64,000 nucleotides of DNA, taken from Lycorma delicatula. Its lineage: Eukaryota > Arthropoda > Insecta > Hemiptera > Fulgoridae. This document shows, one piece after another, positions 59,110 to 64,000 of this stretch (position 1 is the first letter of the stretch; each line of letters opens with the position of its first letter). Both the position numbers and the translations under genes were made by a program. The notes under the pieces are model-generated. The model did not search any database, was not told the DNA's origin, and saw only the letters and a program-made list of their open reading frames with translations. The stretch is taken from assembly GCF_047948215.1 (NCBI RefSeq), contig NC_134457.1, forward strand, positions 87,678,898 through 87,742,897, written 5' to 3'.

Positions 59110-59350
59110 GCAATTCTTTTTTGTAATCAGCACATCTCTCATACAGCCAACTAACTTATTCCGGTTCCATCCATCCAAATAATCTACGAGTTATCGCCCT
59201 ATCCTGATCTAATGTAATTTCACCAAACCATAGATATTTAATTTTCCGCAACACTAAACATTTCCATAAGAAGTGCATTATATCCTCTTACTTTCTGAGA
59301 TTACTATTCGAGCATAGCCTGCCTGCTGGCAACTTCTCTACACAGACCAC
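59110..59350 (-). pseudogene. LINE ORF2 C-terminal fragment
   Basis: On the minus strand: 'CVEKLPAGRLCSNSNLRK', a stop, 'EDIMHFLWKCLVLRKIKYLW' then 'FGEITLDQDRAITRRLFGWM'. The C...C...H-x4-C arrangement with '(E)D-H-FLW-C' is the zinc-finger-like end found in Jockey/R1-type LINE proteins. At ~80 codons it is a fragment with no upstream reverse transcriptase. It need not come from the same LINE as the 30.2-kb fragment. Confidence 0.6.
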
Positions 59351-59949
59351 TACTATTCAATTGTAATCTACAACTTCGTATTTTATGTACTATATGCATA
59401 AAATTTCATGAATTACAATTTCCGATATAATATTTTATTAAATTACTAAACAATTTTTTTTTAACCGACTGTGGACTGAATAAAACTGCGAGCATCATAG
59501 GAAATTATATATATAAAATGAAATGTCGTGAGTCATTCATAATCAAAGCACCAGCAAAACTATTGAAGAAGATAAATTGATGAAAATTTGTTTACATGTT
59601 CTTCTTACAGTATAAGTGCACACGAAGAAAGGATTTTTTGAATTTCCGAGTTCAAAGGGTTTAAAACCCTTTGACCATTCAACTAATTGAACATTGTGGA
59701 GTAACAATGAAATTTACTATTTTATTAATTTCTCGGTAATAAAGGAAGATAATTACCTGATTTTTGCTGTGTGTAATATTCATGCAAATATCTAAAAATC
59801 CAATTCTTGATTTTTTGAAATTCGACATTGAAAGGGGTGAAGAAAGGTAAAATAATTTATTTTGCTCGATGATATCGCCACAAAACTTTAAACTTGAAGC
59901 TTGTGCGTAGAATATGGAAATGGAATCTTGAAGCGTATGAAAAATTCTA

Positions 59950-59992
59950 TGTCTGACAGGGATTCGAACCGGGGACTTACGGATGAAGGGCA
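59950..59992 (-). repeat. tRNA-Glu-like SINE head, partial
   Basis: The minus strand 'cccttcatccgtaagtcccc' followed by 'ggttcgaatccctgtcagac' matches the anticodon-loop and T-arm part of the heads at 26.5 and 27.1 kb. The D-arm side is missing. Confidence 0.55.
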
Positions 59993-60179
59993 ATTATTTG
60001 AGACAATATTTGCAAATTTTCCCTATTTCCGACTTTACTGAACAAGAAATTCGCTTGATTTGCGCTTGAAAATATTCTTCAGATAAATATTTAAAAACAA
60101 TTTTCGGGTTTTTTGAATTTTAATATTTTAAAGAGGTAAAAAAAAAACATTGTTTTTATATTTTCTCTGTTTTATGTTA

Positions 60180-60490
60180 CCGCCATTGGATCAACATTAA
60201 CCATTGTTTTGATAATTTATGTTTGTAATTCTGATTATGTATTTCGCGAGCGAAGCCGCGACGGAAATCTAAAAACCGATTAGAGGGTCCTGTACTGACC
60301 CAACTATTGCTCTGAAGAGATTGCAATACACTGATGGGGTTTAAGCTTTGCTTATCATTATTATTTTCACAAGCATGAGTTTAATAAACACAGAGGTTCA
60401 GTGGGCAGAGCCTCCGGACTAGATGGGAAGAGCGAGCGAAGCGAGCATTGACCTGCTAAATACTCTCTGACCGCGACGGTGAACGCAAGT
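60180..60490 (-). repeat. Fragments of GC-rich-ended dispersed repeats
   Basis: 'gcgaagccgcgacgg' (60250-60264) is the reverse complement of the start of the 14.49-kb repeat. 'gagcgagcgaagcgagc' (60431-60447) matches the end of family B at 10.98 kb. The boundaries are unclear. Confidence 0.4.
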
Positions 60491-60499
60491 AACCATATT

Positions 60500-60545
60500 G
60501 TATATATATATATATATATATATATTTATTTATTTATTTATTTAA
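60500..60545. repeat. (TA)n(TTTA)n microsatellite
   Basis: A TA tract followed by about five TTTA units. Confidence 0.95.
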
Positions 60546-60929
60546 TCATTTCAGTCACTAATGTGAAGTAGTTTTTAATCCAATGTCTGTAATTTCAGAC
60601 GTACTGACGAAGCAGAGGACATCTACGAAAGCGCTTAATATGTACCTAAAAGAGAAAGGAATAGTATTATAAAGTAATAAGTAAGTGATAGTTTAGTTGA
60701 TGTTATTAGTTTTACAATTTTAGATGATTTAAGATGATATAAGTTTTTCTATATTATATAGATATGTGTGAATGCGCGCGCTCGCGCTTTTCCAGTTATC
60801 AAAAGGAAGTACAAATGTTTTATATTTTTAAAAATTACCATCTCTAATTCAAATAACTATTTCTGGGGAAAACCCGATTAGTAGACAGACAATCAGAAAG
60901 ATTATTTTTCAGGTAGAGCATAAGAAAGG

Positions 60930-61118
60930 CTTTTATACGGGTTTGAATAGCAGATCGTGGATACCGGTGTTCTTTGGTGGTTGGGTTTTAATTATCCACG
61001 CATCTCAGGAATGGTCGACTTGAGACTGTACAAGCCTACATTTCATTTACTATCATCATACATATCATTCTCTGAAGTAATACCACACGGTGGTTCCGGA
61101 GGCTAAACAGAAAAAAAG
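60930..61118 (+). repeat. Main tRNA-derived SINE, 5'-truncated (copy 10)
   Basis: It begins at 'cttttatacgggtttgaata', passes 'gtggataccggtgttctttg' and 'catctcaggaatggtcgact', and ends 'ggttccggaggctaaacaga'. The tRNA-like head is absent. Confidence 0.9.
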
Positions 61119-61139
61119 GCAGAGAATAGGAAAATACTT

Positions 61140-62050
61140 TAATAAGTTTTTTTTTTATTTTACTAGTACATAAAGTCGAATTAGTTTAAAATTTAGAAAA
61201 AAATAGAGTGCGTTTTCTCGGGATATTTTATGGAGGGGGGATTTGAAAAAATCTTAAAAATTAAAAAAAATTGTATTAGTTAATAGAAAAGTGAATGTGG
61301 AATAAAATAACATCGATCCCGTAACTTTTTATGATATTGCGAAGAAAATTTCAAATTCATTGGCAAAAATGTTAGGCCATTATAGTAGTCACAAAAAAAA
61401 CCTTGTTATCGAAGAGTTATTCTCTAAGAATCAGAAAAAATTAGTCAAAGTCTAGTTTTATTACTATATTTTTATTTTCTGTGTTGTTCTTAGAGTATTA
61501 ATTTGTTAAAAGGAGAACTTGTTGGAATTGCAAGATATGTATAAAAACTATCTTTGTGGTAATGCAATTTTATTGTTCCATAACTTATTTTATGAATATT
61601 CGTGTTTAAATATACTTAAAAATAGAGTTTTATCTATGGTTTTAATATTTTTATTTAATTTTTCCGATGGCATTAAGGAAATGAGAATTTCCTTCCTTAA
61701 ACTGCTTACAATTGTTAGAAAAAAGTAGTATACACGTAAGCTAGAAATAGTTGACCAATAAGCTTAATACATTTATATTCTTACCTATGCAATTCTACTG
61801 TAAAATGATATGAGGTGATTGTTAATTCTTCTCCAATAGAACGCTGAGATTGCCAACATTTTAATGAAATATTTTTTTCTTTATAATCCTTTCTCATTGT
61901 TAACTGAAATTTTGAATTTTAGTACGTATCATAAGGTTGTTAATGAACGCAGAGTGTCTCATGAAGTTACGGGAAGAATTTCAGGACATATTATGCCAAT
62001 GAAAATAAAGAAGAGTGTCCCAGAAACTGAATGTGAAACGCCTCATTTTT
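61140..62050. other. AT-rich stretch without a recognisable gene
   Basis: The frames 61519-61728 and 61864-62052 show no family motif. Nothing else recognised. Confidence 0.4.
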
Positions 62051-62059
62051 GAGCTATTG

Positions 62060-62720
62060 CTCGCAAAACATTTCGCCCTGATATCTGGCCCAAGGTTTGA
62101 ATGAAACAATACTGAAATTCTTGGAAATAAAATTAAAATCTAAATGTAATGGTTTAATACAGTTTTTGACCTGAAAAAATTGAATGAAACAGATCCCAGA
62201 ACTATATATTTCAAATATGTTTTTTAAAAGAATTATTGTAAAACAAAATCTGGTGTCGCAAAACGAAATTTATTATATTTGATGTACAATTACTTCATTA
62301 AATTGTCGGTAAACAAATAAAATTTTGCAAAAAATGTGTAGAGTATTTAATTTTGAGATACCTTTTGTATGTAACGCCTACTAAACAAGAAGAGTTTAAA
62401 ATGTTTGAATTTTATTAAAATTAAAACGATCGAATAATATTATATTATAATTTTAAATCCAAACAAGATTCATTACAATATTGAAAAATACGGTACAAAA
62501 TTATTGTATCCTAAAAAATTATGTTTTACGACCAATATTTTGTGTTTTACAATCATTTTAGAAAAAATTACATGAGATATATAGTTCTGGGAAATGTTTC
62601 ATTCAATTTTTCAAGTCAAAAGCCGTAGTAAAACCCATCAAATGTACCGTTCCATTAATTTCCAGTAATTTCAATATGGCTTCATTTTACCCTTGAAGCA
62701 AAATTGAGGGCAAAATATGT
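62060..62720. repeat. Diverged inverted repeat (family F), arms ~190 bp
   Basis: The left arm (about 62075-62260) and the reverse complement of the right arm (about 62720-62520) share 'aaaaattgaatgaaac', 'cccagaactatatat' and 'attgtaaaac' in the same order, with roughly three-quarters identity by eye. The centre (62280-62500) is unrelated. A single-arm relative lies at 26.7-27.08 kb and a weaker one near 1.6-1.76 kb. It could be a non-autonomous element with long terminal inverted repeats. Confidence 0.6.
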
Positions 62721-62729
62721 CGTATGTTT

Positions 62730-64000
62730 TAACTTGAAAGCGATACGTTTTCTAAACTGATGTTTCTATGAATTTTTTTATTTATTTACAATTTTTGTAC
62801 ATTTTTAACAAATTTTCCTTTTCCACGTGACACAATGTATAATCAATTAATTGCTACAGTTTTCTATTTTTACTGCATTTTCTTTAAAAGTGGTCGCTAT
62901 ATTGAAATTGACTATTGGATTCAAAAAATATACTTAAAAATTATTTCTTTTATATGATCTATCACCATTATTATGGATAGCTAAAATTGTTCTCGTAAAA
63001 AAATACGAATAAAAAGTTTTTTAATATTTATCACCATTTCTAAAAGTTTTTCTTTAAATAAATTGAAACACTGAATAGTATTGCAAAAAATATCAATTTT
63101 AATACGATATAAAATGAACTTTTCAACATAGAATAGTTCGTAAGATATAATTATTCAAAGACAAGCCTTTCTTTCCTCACGTTCACTTTATTATAGATAA
63201 ATAAAACATGGATAACACGTTCTTTCCGGATTGAGGCGGCGCCGCAATACGTCACTACTGCTTCCTTTTACGATTATCAGCACTATTAGAGTTGACAAAT
63301 TTAACTTTGAATATCAAATAAACGGCTTGATGGGAATATCTTTTATAAAGTAAATGCAAAATATTTTAATATAAACAACCATTTTTACGTTATTTGACGC
63401 TAATGAGTTTGTTTAATCGATTATTAATGTAAAATGAACAAAATATTCTTATTTATAATACTTTGATACGTAAAACGTTAATTTGCTATTTTGTACTTCG
63501 TAATAAAAGGTTAAGATGTCTTTCATTGTAGTTTTGTAAATTTCAGTATAATAAAAAGTGAAAAATACATAAAAAATAGCAATTCGTTGATATCGAAATA
63601 ATTATTTATATTATTATTAAGGTTGTCAACTATGAATTATTGGTTAATGAATGCTACTAAACATTGTGGAAGTAGAAAATTATGAATAAATTAAGAAGAA
63701 TGGGCAGAATTTAGAAAGGCGGAGAATCAGTTGGAACCTGTCTTAATGAAGTTATCTTTTAGGAGTTATATAAAAGAAATGTATACATGGTTTATGTTTG
63801 ATTGTACATGTCTTTTTAAATGTATTTGCCAATTGTATCTAAATAACGTTCGTGAATTTAGCGTACTAAAAACAACAAAAACTTTTAAACGAAAATTTCT
63901 AAATCCTGAACATTTTCAGCTGTATTATTGTGATTTTTAATACAGCTCTAACCCCAACGTTTTCCTTTTTATTCCCAAAAAAGATATAATTTTAGATAAA
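62730..64000. other. AT-rich stretch without a recognisable gene
   Basis: The frame 63731-63940 has no motif and typical AT-rich codon content. No repeat match was seen. A short GC-rich patch 'gaggcggcgccgcaatacg' lies at about 63233-63251. Confidence 0.4.

Noticed and set aside
59679..59993. 104-codon minus-strand frame
   Set aside because: Its start overlaps a partial tRNA-Glu-like SINE head, and no protein motif is visible.
1..64000. CRISPR arrays, operons, bacterial-type defence loci
   Set aside because: No regularly spaced direct repeats and no dense coding. Composition, SINEs and animal transposons show a eukaryotic chromosome.

Overview
The window looks like non-coding, repeat-dominated DNA from a large, AT-rich animal genome, most likely an insect. 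A sap-feeding hemipteran of the planthopper/lanternfly group is my best guess. That guess rests on the mix of transposon families and on a tRNA-derived SINE present in ten copies, not on a host gene. No complete host protein-coding gene could be recognised, and nearly all open frames of 60-100 codons are chance openings in AT-rich DNA. The recognisable proteins are all broken transposon proteins.

Layout. 1-545: an inverted partial copy of a dispersed repeat (family A), then a block with three successive stem-loops ending in poly(A), probably the 3' tail of a retroposon. 2.35-3.56 kb: degenerate mariner transposase with DD34D spacing. 3.7-3.9 kb: first copy of the main SINE. 6.67-7.99 kb: a second mariner with both terminal inverted repeats and TA target sites. 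9.9-11.0 kb: two dispersed repeats. 11.4-12.3 kb: fossil IS1595/ISXO2-like (Merlin) transposase. 12.84-12.91 kb: a perfect 32-bp hairpin. 13.8-14.8 kb: dispersed repeats. 15.3-16.1 kb: possible MADF-type fossil. 19.7-25.5 kb: three SINE copies around a Tc1/mariner-superfamily pseudogene (21.2-22.0 kb). 26.5-28.5 kb: two tRNA-Glu-like SINE heads and other repeats. 29.6-32.3 kb: a repeat shared with 47.7-48.3 kb, a LINE reverse-transcriptase remnant and inverted repeats. 33.3-43.3 kb: a hAT-like end, back-to-back SINEs, a GC-richer block that could be an exon (38.4 kb), a SINE with a clear target-site duplication, and a ~130-bp-arm inverted repeat flanking (AT)n at 42.05-42.51 kb. 44-48 kb: a Tigger-like MITE, a second Tc1/mariner-superfamily pseudogene (minus strand) and a Helitron helicase remnant (minus strand). 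50-54.5 kb: internally duplicated repeats and a SINE with a perfect 18-bp target-site duplication nested in another repeat. 59-62.7 kb: LINE C-terminal remnant, further SINE copies and a diverged inverted repeat.

Nothing here works together as a pathway. The window is a record of successive insertions by at least eight transposon types, all apparently dead. The better leads are structural (long hairpins, nested SINEs with target-site duplications) and one possible unrecognised exon near 38.4 kb. I found no evidence for a new biological system.
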